Shown piece after piece: positions 10,265-19,403 of a DNA stretch of 64,000 bases; position 1 is the stretch's first letter; each line of letters opens with the position of its first letter. The notes below the pieces were generated by a model. That model saw only the letters and a list, made by a program, of their open reading frames with translations, was not told where the DNA came from and made no database searches. Made by a program: the position numbers and the translations under genes. Source of the DNA: Adhaeribacter radiodurans (GTDB lineage: Bacteria > Bacteroidota > Bacteroidia > Cytophagales > Hymenobacteraceae); assembly GCF_014075995.1 (NCBI RefSeq), contig NZ_CP055153.1, positions 3,534,001-3,598,000 of the forward strand. Direction: 5' to 3'.

Positions 10265-10543
10265 ATGATTGATGCCATACTATTCATTGAAGAAGCAATC
10301 ACGGGATACTCTCAGGAAGAACAAGATGTTGTAACACAAGTAAATAAAATTATTCACGAACACTTCTTAAACAACCGGATACAATTACCCATAATACCCC
10401 AAGTGGGCATGCGAATTGATTTAAGTCAATTTTACGACAATTTAGATGATAATATAAAAGAATGGATTGACGATGTTAATTCTAATCATAAAATAAAAGA
10501 TGTAATTATTTGTAAGGATTATGTAGAAGTATGCCTTGTTTAA
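10265..10543 (+). CDS. small hypothetical acidic protein
   Basis: A 92-residue protein that I do not recognise. It is acidic, lacks a signal peptide or membrane segment and has regular helix-like spacing (DAILFIEEAITGYSQEEQDVV, then FYDNLDDNIKEWIDDVN). The ATG follows an AT-rich leader. It stands alone between a kinase and a STAS-like protein. The coding call rests on length, composition and the absence of a better overlapping frame. Confidence 0.5.
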   Translation: MIDAILFIEEAITGYSQEEQDVVTQVNKIIHEHFLNNRIQLPIIPQVGMRIDLSQFYDNLDDNIKEWIDDVNSNHKIKDVIICKDYVEVCLV

Positions 10544-10851
10544 ACCCTTAACATCATATCAATCCTACTCACAAAACTAAGTTACGGTTATACAATAAAT
10601 TTACGGATTGTAGTTACTTAATAAAAAGGTTCTCTCTATTCCTATATTATACACTGTTAAAACAGAGCAAGAAGTCTTGGAAAAAATATTAATGCTGAAA
10701 AAGCAAAATCAGCTTTTAACCATGAAAAAAATAAATCGTGAAACAAGCAGAGATTTATCAGGAGGATATAAGTAAAATTCTTGAAAATAAAATATAGATT
10801 AAAATAGATCAGACTATCTTAAATACCTAAAAATTATACCTTTTATAAATT
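10544..10851. other. AT-rich spacer
   Basis: About 310 bases after the small hypothetical gene. It has only very short frames (one of 27 codons starting at 10692) and no recognisable element. Confidence 0.3.
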
Positions 10852-11259
10852 CTAAATTTCTTTCAACCAACTAGCGGCAGTTTCAAGATCATCAAAAACT
10901 AATACGCTAACATTAGGTATTTCGTGTTGAAGGGCTTGCCCCAACGAAGCTTGTCCTTTAGGGCAGGAAGATTGCACCCAGGCTATATAAAAGCAGCCCA
11001 CCCCTAAAAAACGAGGAAACCAGGATTGTAATAACCAATTTATACCATCCTCCCAACTACCCGTCAGGTTGCGATTATCATTTAAAATTTTTTGCACCGG
11101 GTACTTTTCCAAAGCCTGAATAATATCTTCGCAGCCCGCTATGCCCGTTTCCGGATTAGCTGAACCCAGCCAATTAATGTAAAGCCACTCATTTTCAGTA
11201 TCCAGCTCAATGGCGATGAAAGGCTTCTTAACTAAATTTATGGTAGAGACGGTTGTCAT
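10852..11259 (-). CDS. STAS/SEC14-like small protein (function unknown)
   Basis: A 135-residue soluble protein of a Bacteroidota family whose members resemble SpoIIAA/STAS-SEC14 folds. Hydrophobic strands (FIAIELDTENEWLYINWLG), then a helix (GCEDIIQALEKY) with the strand KILNDNRNL, end in VLVFDDLETAASWL. It lacks a clear phospho-Ser motif. The gene at 37196-37660 has the same overall pattern (YLYLFW ... NIKYWLADAQHM ... EEEACSWLF) and appears to be a distant paralogue. It has its own promoter with a leader of about 100 bases. A role in signalling is only a guess. Confidence 0.65.
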   Translation of the reverse strand: MTTVSTINLVKKPFIAIELDTENEWLYINWLGSANPETGIAGCEDIIQALEKYPVQKILNDNRNLTGSWEDGINWLLQSWFPRFLGVGCFYIAWVQSSCPKGQASLGQALQHEIPNVSVLVFDDLETAASWLKEI

Positions 11260-11363
11260 ATAATATCTAATTAGTTAAGAAACAGGGCATACTAATCAGT
11301 CATCTTTTAACTAAGTGTAAAACTAAGTTTTCGAACTCGTGTGGAATAATAATAGGAGTAGTA

Positions 11364-11393
11364 CAAAGATAATAAAGCTTTTTATAAGTCAAA
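11364..11393 (-). promoter_or_regulatory. Bacteroidota-type promoter for the STAS-like gene
   Basis: On the minus strand, a -33 TTTG (11390-11393), an 18-base spacer and a -7 TATCTTTG (11364-11371) match the TTTG/TAnnTTTG consensus of the Bacteroidota primary sigma factor. It predicts a 5' leader of about 100 bases before the ATG at 11259. Confidence 0.6.
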
Positions 11394-11858
11394 TAATTGT
11401 TAATAAATTTATATAAATAAATCTTATAAGTTAGGGTATTCTTTCGATAAATTACTCCTTATTACGAGATTAAAGCTAATTTATATAATACTACGAGCCA
11501 AATTGGCTAGAAAAATTAAACTTTTCTGGACAAGAGTAACACCTGTACACGCGCTTGTTTCCAATCTAAAGGCGTTCTATTAACCACTGTCCCTAAAACT
11601 AATTTTTAAACCAAACAAAATTTGTAAATAATTAGCTAGACAAATTTAATTCTAAATACCGGATGTCGGAATTTCTACAATAAAACATTGACATTAAACT
11701 AGTTAATTGACAAAAGTCTAACATATAATATCTTGATCCTTTTGTTTATTTCCTTAATTTAAAGTTTGCTTAACCAGTCTTTCACTATTTACTAAACTTT
11801 ATCTCCTGAATTAGTAAGCAAAATCCAACTTATAAATACCAGAAAAGTAAGAGCCTTT
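11394..11858. other. intergenic region, nothing recognised
   Basis: About 465 AT-rich bases between the promoter of the minus-strand STAS-like gene and the FUSC exporter gene. It must carry the exporter promoter, but no perfect TAnnTTTG box is visible. No RNA structure or coding fragment is seen. Confidence 0.3.
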
Positions 11859-12944
11859 ATGGGAAGAATAATTGATATACTTGGCAGGTTTGGTTTAACT
11901 CTACAAATACTGAAAACCGCTCTGGCAGCTTCTTTATCCTGGGTAATAGCCACCAGTCTTCTGCATTCAGAATATCCTTATTTTGCTGCTGTTGCCGCCA
12001 TTATTACTGTACAAGTTACAGTTGCCGATTCCGTAAACAAAGCTACCCAACGAATTATTGGTATTATGGGTGGGGTATTACTTAGTATGCTCTTAGGCCA
12101 ATGGTTTCAAGTAAGCGCCTTTTCCATCTTTTTTATTATCTTAATTGGGATGGGTATTGCCAAAGCTTTGCGCATGAACCAGCAAATTATTTCGCAGGTG
12201 GCAATCAGTTCCCTTTTAGTGCTAGCTTTTGGCCAAACAAAAGAAGGCTATGCCTACGAAAGAATAATTGAAACTATTATTGGTTCTGTTATCGCGGTAA
12301 TAATAAATGCTTTGATAGTTCCTCAGAATGCAGTACCAGATGTGGAACGAAGTATATTAACTTTTAGTAAACTGGCAGCCGCTACCCTGGCTAGTTTGAC
12401 TGCTGTACTGGATACTTCCGGTTCCAAAAGAAAAACGGGCCGCTCAGAAGTTGATATTCTTATTAAAGAAGCCGAAAAGTGCGAAGACACACTTGATTTA
12501 GCCAACCAAAGTCTTAAGTACAATCCTTTACTAACGCACCAAAGAGTTCGGCTCAGGCAGCTTACCGAGAACATTGTGCAATTACAAAGAATTACTATTC
12601 AGATAAGAGGCATTCGCCGGGGCTTAATAGATTTACAGAGTATTGCGCATTACCAACTGGAGCCAACGTACCTGGAACAATTAATAAAAGCCATGGAAAC
12701 TACTGCTCAATGCATTGCCGCTTATGGGCAAACGGCTATACACGCTTCCGAAGAAAACGTAAATACCTTACAGGAAGCTATCCATTTGGCTTTAAGCGAA
12801 CAAGCGCAATCTTTAAATATCTTATCAAAAATAAATTCGTTGGCAACCTTACGGGATTTAGGAAGTATTCTCACCGATTTAGGCCGTATAGTTTCCGAAA
12901 CGGCTAGTCAGTTTCCAGTTAATGAAAAGGCGGGATTGGTATAA
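11859..12944 (+). CDS. FUSC / aromatic acid exporter family membrane protein
   Basis: A 361-residue protein. The N-terminal half (residues about 15-150) carries a bundle of membrane helices (TALAASLSWVIATSLLHSEYP, AAVAAIITVQVTVADS, IIGIMGGVLLSMLLGQWF, FFIILIGMGIAKALRM). The C-terminal half is soluble and mostly helical. The pattern YPYFAAVAAIITVQ followed by RIIGIMGGVLLS is typical of the ArAE_1/FUSC family, which exports aromatic acids or confers solvent tolerance. It has no companion membrane-fusion gene, and the substrate cannot be read from the sequence. Confidence 0.85.
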   Translation: MGRIIDILGRFGLTLQILKTALAASLSWVIATSLLHSEYPYFAAVAAIITVQVTVADSVNKATQRIIGIMGGVLLSMLLGQWFQVSAFSIFFIILIGMGIAKALRMNQQIISQVAISSLLVLAFGQTKEGYAYERIIETIIGSVIAVIINALIVPQNAVPDVERSILTFSKLAAATLASLTAVLDTSGSKRKTGRSEVDILIKEAEKCEDTLDLANQSLKYNPLLTHQRVRLRQLTENIVQLQRITIQIRGIRRGLIDLQSIAHYQLEPTYLEQLIKAMETTAQCIAAYGQTAIHASEENVNTLQEAIHLALSEQAQSLNILSKINSLATLRDLGSILTDLGRIVSETASQFPVNEKAGLV

Positions 12945-13324
12945 GCTTACATTCACAGGTAAAACCTTACTGGTGTTATATTAAATTTTTAAGCATACTT
13001 AGTTTCGTTACATTTATTTAGTTGTATATTTTTTAGTCGTATACCTTAACTATAAATGGCCGGGATCTTTGTGATTTAGTAAATTTAACCTGGGCACCGT
13101 ACTAGTTTATGTACCAAAGCTGAATTGGAAAAAGCAAAACAAATAACAGGAAATTATTGTTTTAAAGTTTACTTTTAGTTGCATTATATATAGTGTAATT
13201 AGCAAGAGTAGACGCTTAATAAGAATAGCTAGGTGCGTTTTTCCCAACTAAAAAAAGCAATTCTCGTTTCTGGTTAAAAGATTTACAAATTTACTTTTCT
13301 CGTAATCATTCAAAATTTAAACGA
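12945..13324. other. intergenic region
   Basis: 380 bases between two plus-strand genes, including an ATTTAGTAAAT copy at 13074-13084. No terminator hairpin stands out, and no gene is seen. Confidence 0.3.
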
Positions 13325-14668
13325 ATGCTTCAAGTTGATAAACTCTCTTTAAATATACCGGCCACCACCAAACCACGTGTAGTAGTTATTGGTGGGGGGT
13401 TTGGCGGAATAAACTTAATAAAGAAATTGTCAGGAAAGCATTTTCAAGTAGTCCTTTTCGATCGACAAAATTACAATGGTTTTTGGCCTTTGCTTTATCA
13501 GGTGGCTACTGCTGGTCTGGAGCCTGATTCTATTGCCGAGCCCATCCGGAAATTGTTCGATGAAGATTTTGAAGATTTTCACTTCCGGTTAGTCCGGGTT
13601 ACCGGAGTAAACCCCGTTACCAAAACCGTTAATACTTTAATAGGTGAACTGGCCTATGATTATTTAGTGATTGCTACGGGTACAAAAACTAATTTTTTTG
13701 GAAACGAACAAATTAAGCAATATTCATTTCCTCTAAAGCAAATTCCGCACGCGCTTGATATCCGTAGCCAATTACTACAGGCATTGGAGCAAGCGAGCAT
13801 GACCAAAGATGAAACTATTAAACAAAGTTTGCTCAACATTGTCATTGCCGGAGCAGGACCCACGGGAGTAGAACTAGCCGGTTCTTTGGCGGAAATGCGA
13901 AAGTATATTTTACCGGGAGATTATCCGGGAATTGATTTTAGTAAAATGAACATTTACCTGGTTGAAGGACTCGACCGTGTACTGCCCCCTATGTCGCCGA
14001 AAGCCAGTGAAATGGCTCACCGGTACCTGGCAAAAATGGGCATTATTATTAAAGTAAATACATTAGTAGAATCTTACGATGGAGAGGTAGTAAAATTTAA
14101 AAGCGGCGAACAGATTCAGACGCAGACCTTAATCTGGGCAGCCGGCGTAACCGGAGCCTTAATAGAAGGTTTACCCACCGAATCCGTTGAAAGAGGCCGC
14201 ATTTTGGTGAATGAATATAATCAGATAAAAGGCTACGATACTATTTTTGCGATTGGTGATATTGCCCTGATGAAATTGGAAGACTATCCAAAGGGACATC
14301 CTGGGGTAGCGCAGCCCGCCATTCAACAAGGCAAGCATCTGGCCAAAAACCTGCATAGAAACCTGCGTAACGAACCTTTACAACCCTTTAAATATTTTGA
14401 AAAAGGTTCTCTTGCCATTATTGGTCGTAACCGGGCCGTAGCAGACCTGCCAGGCAATATACATTTGGGCGGATTTCTAGCCTGGATGGCCTGGCTGTTT
14501 GTCCATATCTATTACCTGGTTGGTTTCCGCAACAAACTGGTAGTGGTAAGCAACTGGATGTACCGCTTTTTTACCTACGAAAGAGGTAACCGTTTAATCA
14601 TCCGGCCATTTGTGCGCAAAGACGATCAGGTAGGCCAGGAATTTGTCAATCGTTACCGGGAAGATTAA
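13325..14668 (+). CDS. ndh: type II NADH dehydrogenase (NDH-2)
   Basis: A 447-residue NAD(P)/FAD-dependent oxidoreductase that should pass electrons from NADH to quinone without pumping protons. It has the FAD-binding Rossmann motif VVVIGGGFGGINLIKKL at about residues 18-34 and the NAD-binding motif IVIAGAGPTGVELAGSLAEM near 175. It also has the FAD-contact motif GYDTIFAIGDIA near 305 and a hydrophobic C-terminal membrane anchor (FLAWMAWLFVHIYYLVGF). The length and the order QVATAGLEPDSIAEPIR are those of the NDH-2 family. It is a single gene with no operon partner. Confidence 0.93.
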   Translation: MLQVDKLSLNIPATTKPRVVVIGGGFGGINLIKKLSGKHFQVVLFDRQNYNGFWPLLYQVATAGLEPDSIAEPIRKLFDEDFEDFHFRLVRVTGVNPVTKTVNTLIGELAYDYLVIATGTKTNFFGNEQIKQYSFPLKQIPHALDIRSQLLQALEQASMTKDETIKQSLLNIVIAGAGPTGVELAGSLAEMRKYILPGDYPGIDFSKMNIYLVEGLDRVLPPMSPKASEMAHRYLAKMGIIIKVNTLVESYDGEVVKFKSGEQIQTQTLIWAAGVTGALIEGLPTESVERGRILVNEYNQIKGYDTIFAIGDIALMKLEDYPKGHPGVAQPAIQQGKHLAKNLHRNLRNEPLQPFKYFEKGSLAIIGRNRAVADLPGNIHLGGFLAWMAWLFVHIYYLVGFRNKLVVVSNWMYRFFTYERGNRLIIRPFVRKDDQVGQEFVNRYRED

Positions 14669-14838
14669 CTTTAAGATAGGAGGCACAGCTTGCTAGTTTT
14701 TAATAGTTTATACTTCTGAAACAAGTTTATATTTACTAAATACCAGAATAGTATTTTAAAAGCATACCAACCCTGTAAGCTTTAAACCTATCAGGTTTTA
14801 TCCATAGCCCTTATGGTAATTATTATTAGCGATTAAGG

Positions 14839-15264
14839 TTAATGGTTGTCTATATTATGCTCGGCAAATTGGCGCAATACGTTTATGGCCGATCCTTCTT
14901 CTTTTGGTAAGGAGTGTAGGAATTCCGGATCCAGTGAGTTTACAAAGCCCTTTAATTCGGAGAGTTCTTCGGGTGATACTGCTTTAAACCCCATTGACCA
15001 ATTACCAAATAACCGTTCTTATATAGGGCCATTGGCCAATTTAATCAGGTTTGTATGATGATAATCTTTTACTATTTTCGAGAGCAGTTGGCGCAAAGTT
15101 TCTTCCTGTCCTTCAATCAATTGCACGCAATTCTCGCCACTGTATAAAAGCATACCCGTAATATGGTTCCGCTCGTTGTTGTGACGGTACTGAGTGAGCA
15201 TTTGCTTTAACTCCGTTTCCTGGACATGTATTACTGCCGTGCTTATGTACATAATATGATGCAT
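14839..15264 (-). pseudogene. BLUF-domain blue-light sensor interrupted by one in-frame TAA
   Basis: Residues 1-81 (MHHIMYISTAVIHV ... ITGMLLYSGENCVQLIEG ... KIVKDYHHTNLIKLANGPI) are the FAD-binding core of a BLUF domain. After a single TAA (15019-15021) the same frame continues with ERLFGNWSMGFKAVSPEEL and ends at a TAA at 14839-14841. This continuation is the family's normal C-terminal part, including the conserved W-S-M-G-F strand. Restored length is about 141 residues, normal for a single-domain BLUF protein. Met5 (before YIS) is an alternative start. The stop sits where the family usually has Glu, so GAA to TAA is the simplest origin. It is probably a recent pseudogene; sequencing error is possible. 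Confidence 0.85.
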
Positions 15265-15405
15265 CGGAATCCCAATAAGTAAGTAGTTTATAACTGTTCG
15301 TTATACTAAAAATAAGATTCAGAAAATTTAATATGGTAAACTTTCCGCTAAATTAATTTTACCTTAGGCTTATACCAGCGTATTTTTAAACTTCTCACAT
15401 AAAAG

Positions 15406-17664
15406 TTAAGCTTTCTTATTAGAAAAAGTAGGTTTTAGAGGAAAATAAACTTTAAACGTTGAGCCTTCATTTACATTACTTTGTACTTCAATTTTACCTC
15501 CTATGTTCTCCACAATTTTCTTTACCATATATAGCCCCATACCCGAACCGTCGACGTGATCGTGCAGCCGGTTAAACATAATAAATAATTTATGCTGTTG
15601 CGATAAATCAATTCCTAATCCATTATCCTGGACCGAAAGCACTTGGTATTTCTCCTCTTTTTGGCAGTTCAGGCGGATTATTAATGCTCGCTCCGCGGAG
15701 CGGTACTTTATAGCGTTAGAAAGTAAATTATAAATAATGCTACGTAAGTTTTTTTCTGAGGAACATACAGTAGGACAATGGTGAATATCTAGTTCGATTT
15801 TGGCCTGAGACTCTTGAATTGTAGCCTTTAAGTCTGATTGTACGTCTGCTAATACAGCGTTAAGGGAAACTAGAATTGGTTCGGAAGAATATTCTTTTTG
15901 TAGTTTGCTGACTTCCGTTAAATGAGCAATAGTGCGCTTAAATCGTTGCACCGATTCCAAGATAAAATCGGTAATATCCTGTACCAAACTTAACTTAAAC
16001 CCGGCGGCAGTTAATTGGCGCAAAAGGGCATGTATTAACCCTTCAATATTTAAGATGGGGGCTTTTAAATCGTGCGACGCAGTGTAAATAAAGTTGTCTA
16101 AATCAATGTTGGTTCGGGTAAGTTGCTGATTTGTCAACTGAAGCTCCTGGTTCGCCTGGAACAATTCTTCCGCCAATGCTTTGGCCTGCTTCTCGCTTTT
16201 CTTTACCTTTATTTGAGCTTTTACTTCATCAGATACCTCATAGGCAAAAATCAGAATACCATTAACTTGGTTGTACTCATCGCGACGAGCTTGCAGAATA
16301 AAGTTAAAGTAGCGTTCTTCCGTTAGATTTTCTGCGAGTCGGGGAATAAGTAGACTGTGTTGTTCATACGTTATTCCGGATTCATACACCTGGCGAACTT
16401 TCTGGTATAAAAAATGACTTTCTTTATTTGGGAATGATTCCATAAAGGCTTTGCCTAATTGAAAATAATCTCCTGGGGCTAGTTCCTTATACAGTGGGTT
16501 AACCAACTCATACGCCAATTCGGGACCGTTAAGAATACAGATTGCCGCCGGTGCTTCCATAATTAAACGTTCCAGTCGCTGCCTTTGACTTTCAACTTCC
16601 GCTTGGGAGCGTTGTAACTCCTTTGTCCGTTCAATAACCCGGCTTTCTAAGTCTTCATTAAGAAGTTGTAAGCTCTGTTGGGTTGCAAATAGATCGGCGT
16701 TTGTTAAACGGAGCTGGGCACTAATCTTTTGCCATTCATCAATTACAGCCGACAATTGAAGATTTAGATCCACCATTTGCCGGTTACTTTCTTCTGCCTG
16801 TTTTCGGGCCAATACCTGCTCACTTACCTCCACCCCAACGGCAATTACTCCAATAGAGTGTCCCTGCTCATCTAACAAGGGTTGGTAGGTAAAATTACAA
16901 TACACATCTTCCGGAATGCCCGATTGAGTACGATCTAAGGCTAATAAATATTCCTTTACCTGGTAAGGCTGTCCGGTTCGCAGCACTTTTTCAAAATTTT
17001 GCTTCAACCTTTGGTGGCGGGCATCCGATGTGGCGACAAACCGGGATTTACCAATTACTTCTTGGGGCGTGCGGCCCCAAATTCGACACATGGCGGCGTT
17101 GGCAAATTCTACAATAAATTGAGGCCCGCGGAAGATGGCAATAGCTACCGGTGCCTGATCCAGCACCCGCTTGAGTTCTGCCCGCTGCTGATTAGCGGCG
17201 TTATAAATGGACTGAGCTTTACTCTGGTTCAGAAGTTGTTCTACTTCACTCAAGTCCTGGGTGGCAAAATCGGTTACTTTCACCACCAAACCTTGCTGGC
17301 GCCTTTGAGCTTCCAGGTAGTAATAGCAGCTACGTCCGTTTTGCTGATAAAGAAAGTTATAATACCCTGTTTCGCCGGAAAGAAAAGTATCTCGAAAGAA
17401 GGTGAAAACGCCAGTTTGGTTGGCTTGCGCAAATAACTGCAACAAGGTTTTACCCGGCTCATCGGGCAATTGTAGCATTTGTTGCACTACCGCGTTGAGC
17501 TTTAAACAATCGAAATCAATTATGGTAGACTCTGCATTATATATTGGTTTAATCAAGAGTACTCCCATCGGGAGGGCATCAAAAAAAGTAAATAATAATT
17601 CTTCGAGCGGAAAGGTTTCAGCTAGGTTAGGCCAAATCCCTGACGATTGCGCAGAAAAGTCCAA
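15406..17664 (-). CDS. triple-PAS sensor histidine kinase (soluble)
   Basis: A 752-residue cytosolic kinase with no membrane segment. Three PAS-like sensor domains lie at about residues 22-150 (FFDALPMGVLLIKP), 165-290 (LDQAPVAIAIFRGPQFIVEF) and 365-485 (IMEAPAAICILNGPELAYEL). They are separated by coiled coils. HisKA has its His in TASHDLKAPILNIEGL (about residue 530), and HATPase has an N box NLLSNAIKYRS and a G box GLGIDLS ... GSGMGLYMVKKI. There is no receiver and no adjacent regulator. It lies 140 bases upstream of the broken BLUF gene on the same strand. Typical of Bacteroidota multi-PAS kinases. Confidence 0.92.
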   Translation of the reverse strand: MDFSAQSSGIWPNLAETFPLEELLFTFFDALPMGVLLIKPIYNAESTIIDFDCLKLNAVVQQMLQLPDEPGKTLLQLFAQANQTGVFTFFRDTFLSGETGYYNFLYQQNGRSCYYYLEAQRRQQGLVVKVTDFATQDLSEVEQLLNQSKAQSIYNAANQQRAELKRVLDQAPVAIAIFRGPQFIVEFANAAMCRIWGRTPQEVIGKSRFVATSDARHQRLKQNFEKVLRTGQPYQVKEYLLALDRTQSGIPEDVYCNFTYQPLLDEQGHSIGVIAVGVEVSEQVLARKQAEESNRQMVDLNLQLSAVIDEWQKISAQLRLTNADLFATQQSLQLLNEDLESRVIERTKELQRSQAEVESQRQRLERLIMEAPAAICILNGPELAYELVNPLYKELAPGDYFQLGKAFMESFPNKESHFLYQKVRQVYESGITYEQHSLLIPRLAENLTEERYFNFILQARRDEYNQVNGILIFAYEVSDEVKAQIKVKKSEKQAKALAEELFQANQELQLTNQQLTRTNIDLDNFIYTASHDLKAPILNIEGLIHALLRQLTAAGFKLSLVQDITDFILESVQRFKRTIAHLTEVSKLQKEYSSEPILVSLNAVLADVQSDLKATIQESQAKIELDIHHCPTVCSSEKNLRSIIYNLLSNAIKYRSAERALIIRLNCQKEEKYQVLSVQDNGLGIDLSQQHKLFIMFNRLHDHVDGSGMGLYMVKKIVENIGGKIEVQSNVNEGSTFKVYFPLKPTFSNKKA

Positions 17665-18181
17665 AATTCCAATAAGTATAGGTTAAGTACGAGCAGTGTT
17701 AAAGTTAAAATTTCTTAACGAAAACTTTCGTAAAGTGTTGATAATAAATTATAAACCATTAAAAGAAATTCTGAAATTTAGAATATAATGCAGGCAGGTT
17801 GATTAGTTCAGTGCACCCGTTTGAAGAAAAACACTTAGCTATTGATTGGGATTCCAATCGAGGGACTCCTAGTTAAGGAAAAGTTTTACAGCAATCTCGC
17901 TTTCGTCTTCTTTGGTATTAGCACATAACCTGGAATTTGGCGCTAGCTACTTATAAATAAACAACATATAGGATTAAACTTCTGTGCAAAAAGGAATTTG
18001 ATTAATACGCATTGCTGCTGCTACTTACCCAAGCCACATCACAACCTAATTTCATCTAAAATTAGTTTTTTGTAAAAAACTCTGGTACTTTATCCGCCAT
18101 TTAAAGATTGGTTTCTCTACCTGCAGGCCAATTAGATTCCGTTCAGTATTCTGATTACTTTAAAGATTCCTTTATAATAAT
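17665..18181. other. divergent promoter region, nothing specific
   Basis: 517 bases between the divergent kinase and GH43 genes. A short palindrome GATTGGGATTCCAATC lies at 17844-17859. No consensus promoter box or coding fragment is recognised. Confidence 0.35.
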
Positions 18182-19183
18182 ATGAAACGTCTAGGGTTAG
18201 CTTTATTAAGTTGTTTGTTTTTTTCTTTTTTAACCAAGGCTCAAGAAAACAGAGTACGGGAAGTCAGGAAAAATATACCGTTGGATTCTATTGTTTTAAG
18301 TGATCCTTTTATTCTGGCAGATTCTAAAACGAACCTGTACTACATGACCGGGACGGGCGGTATGCTCTGGAAGAGCAACGATTTAAAGCTTTGGGATGGA
18401 CCTTACACCGTAACAAAAACTGACTCTAATTCCTGGATGGGACCCAAACCGATGATATGGGCAGCCGAAATTCACCCGTTTAAAGGCAAGTACTATTATT
18501 TTGCCACCTTCACTAACCGCGCTGTTAAAATAGACACCGTTAAAGGCAATGTAATAGAACGCAGGGCCTGCCACGTACTGGTAAGCAATAAGCCCGATGG
18601 CCCCTATGTACCCATGCAAGATCCTACTTATTTGCCGGCCAATATGCCAACTCTGGATGGCACACTTTGGGTAGATAAAGACAAAAAACCTTATATGGTT
18701 TACTGTTACGAATGGCTCCAAAACTTAAACGGAACTATCGAAAAAATTGAATTGAAACCTGATTTAAGTGGCACCGTTGGTACCGGAAAGGTGATGTTTC
18801 GGGCCAGTGATGCTCCCTGGAGCCGGGAAAAAGATGAAAAGGGGAACGACCGTCCTAATAAAGTAACCGATGGCCCCTATTTATTTCAAACGAAAACCGG
18901 TCGGTTAGGTATGATATGGACCAGTTGGATTTACGATGTTTACACTCAAGGAGTGGCCTATTCCCAAAGTGGCACCCTAGATGGCCCCTGGATACAGGAA
19001 AGTAAACCGATTACCCCGCCTAATTACGGGCACGGCATGTTGTTCCGCAATTTAGAGGGTAAGTTACTAATGTCCCTTCATAGTCATAAAAGTATAAAGG
19101 GCCGTTATCGCCGTATTCCTCATTTGTTTGAAGTAGATGTATCGGGCGACAAATTGGTAATGGGCAAGCCTTTTATACCTTAA
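18182..19183 (+). CDS. glycoside hydrolase family 43 protein
   Basis: A 333-residue secreted protein. A signal peptide (MKRLGLALLSCLFFSFLTKA) precedes a single five-bladed beta-propeller domain of GH43 type. It has the catalytic-base strand VLSDPFILAD, the WAAEIHPFKGKYYYF blade, the TLDGTLWVDKDKKPYMVY blade with the pKa-modulating Asp region, and VTDGPYLFQTKTGRLGMIW. The last is where many members carry the general acid as E-G-P; here it is Asp, as in some Bacteroidota subfamilies. Likely substrates are arabinan- or xylan-type glycans. There is no SusC/SusD pair nearby, so it is not in a polysaccharide utilisation locus. Confidence 0.88.
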   Translation: MKRLGLALLSCLFFSFLTKAQENRVREVRKNIPLDSIVLSDPFILADSKTNLYYMTGTGGMLWKSNDLKLWDGPYTVTKTDSNSWMGPKPMIWAAEIHPFKGKYYYFATFTNRAVKIDTVKGNVIERRACHVLVSNKPDGPYVPMQDPTYLPANMPTLDGTLWVDKDKKPYMVYCYEWLQNLNGTIEKIELKPDLSGTVGTGKVMFRASDAPWSREKDEKGNDRPNKVTDGPYLFQTKTGRLGMIWTSWIYDVYTQGVAYSQSGTLDGPWIQESKPITPPNYGHGMLFRNLEGKLLMSLHSHKSIKGRYRRIPHLFEVDVSGDKLVMGKPFIP

Positions 19184-19285
19184 ACGTATAGATGCCCAAA
19201 ACTTCCTAGAGGTTATTACATACCACAAACCCAAAGAGATAGTAGTATAAAAGTTTGGTGGTAAAACATATAAATTAACCATCCA

Positions 19286-19325
19286 GATTTACTAAAATGT
19301 TTACAATAATTTAGTAAATCTTTTT
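19286..19325 (+). terminator. putative terminator after GH43
   Basis: An 11-bp perfect inverted repeat (GATTTACTAAA 19286-19296, TTTAGTAAATC 19310-19320) with a 13-base loop, followed by CTTTTTAA. It lies 100 bases after the GH43 stop. Its arms are also copies of the ATTTACTAAA motif that recurs through this window. Confidence 0.55.
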
Positions 19326-19403
19326 AACGGAATTATAAACAGCTATATGGTTACAGGGGAGCAATTCTGTTTAAAAAGTAGATGATCGTTTAGTAGAAGT
19401 AAA

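Noticed and set aside
10692-10775. 27-codon frame after the small hypothetical gene
   Set aside because: Too short and lysine-rich in an AT-rich spacer, which is expected by chance.
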